From Allomuricauda sp. (GTDB lineage: Bacteria; Bacteroidota; Bacteroidia; Flavobacteriales; Flavobacteriaceae): a DNA stretch of 5,718 nt. Both the position numbers and the translations under genes were made by a program. Where the stretch lies: the NCBI GenBank assembly GCA_028289745.1, contig JANQOD010000096.1:1-5718 (forward strand), read 5' to 3'. The notes under the pieces were generated by a model. That model saw only the letters and a list, made by a program, of their open reading frames with translations. It was not told the DNA's origin and searched no databases. Shown one piece after another: positions 5,451 to 5,718 of this stretch. How positions within the stretch are numbered: the first letter of the stretch is position 1; each line of letters opens with the position of its first letter.

Positions 5451-5718
5451 ATGCAGTCCTTAGAATTTTACCGTGAAGAATTCACCGAATATCTGGGCAA
5501 AAAGATAGTTTCAAAAAAACCGGAAAACCTATATGGCCCGGTCGTCTACATTTTGGGTCTGGGCGGTAAGCGTCTTCGCCCCATTTTAACCTTAATGGCC
5601 GCCGATTTGTTCGGCGGTGACCATAAAAAAGCTTTTGATGCTGCAATGGCCATTGAAGTGTTCCACAATTTTTCTTTGGTACATGACGATATCATAGATG
5701 TTGCCCCTTTGCGCCGTG
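5451..5718 (+). CDS. Polyprenyl (isoprenyl) diphosphate synthase, N-terminal part, truncated by window edge
   Basis: Trans-prenyltransferase that condenses isopentenyl diphosphate with an allylic diphosphate to make isoprenoid chains, supplying quinone side chains or related lipids. The 89 visible codons begin MQSLEFYREEF. They contain GGKRLRP (38-44), whose Lys and Arg bind the diphosphate of isopentenyl diphosphate, and HNFSLVHDDIIDVAPLRR (72-89). The latter carries the first Asp-rich, magnesium-binding motif, DDIID at 79-83. Chain length is set by residues just before that motif, but I cannot predict the product reliably. In-frame ATGs at 5421 and 5406 would add residues unlike the family, so 5451 is preferred. 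The gene is transcribed away from the sigma factor. The second Asp-rich motif lies outside the window. Confidence 0.95.
   Translation, partial: MQSLEFYREEFTEYLGKKIVSKKPENLYGPVVYILGLGGKRLRPILTLMAADLFGGDHKKAFDAAMAIEVFHNFSLVHDDIIDVAPLRR

Overview
The window looks like chromosomal DNA from a flavobacterium (Bacteroidota, family Flavobacteriaceae or close to it). The evidence is moderate G+C, A-rich start-codon contexts with no obvious Shine-Dalgarno sequences, a Bacteroidota-style adaptor lipoprotein, and protein sequences that read like flavobacterial members of their families. The genus cannot be fixed from the sequence alone.

Positions 1-4138 (minus strand) hold a tripartite RND efflux operon. 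In transcription order it runs: TetR/AcrR repressor (3533-4138), TolC-type outer membrane channel (2192-3532), a four-helix-bundle S23/IVS-family protein (1797-2192), a lipoprotein membrane-fusion adaptor (570-1760), and the N-terminal 187 codons of the AcrB-type pump (1-561), which leaves the window. Junctions are very tight: stop and start abut between tetR and tolC, and 8 nt separate the adaptor from the pump. A 9-bp-arm inverted repeat just upstream of tetR (4160-4187) is the probable operator, which would make the repressor control its own operon.

Positions 4329-5334 (minus strand) hold a second two-gene unit: an ECF-type sigma-70 factor (4768-5334) and, 4 nt downstream, a small membrane protein of unknown function (4329-4763) that may be the sigma factor's partner. 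Reading the other way from a 116-bp spacer is the start of a polyprenyl (isoprenyl) diphosphate synthase gene (5451 to the window end). The spacer contains a 17-bp palindrome (5346-5362).

The most unusual part is 1758-2196. The four-helix-bundle gene does not belong functionally to an efflux operon. It is clearly more AT-rich than its neighbour (about 35% G+C against about 46% in part of the adaptor gene, by hand count). It is bracketed by inverted arrays of degenerate 8-bp GTTYRANN units, with a 7-bp direct repeat outside them. Removing the segment between the direct repeats would restore a one-base TAATG overlap between tolC and the adaptor gene. I read this as a small inserted cassette carrying an S23/IVS-family gene, comparable in concept to the 23S rRNA intervening sequences that encode the same family, but sitting in an mRNA. 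The repeats and the composition are seen; mobility is inference.
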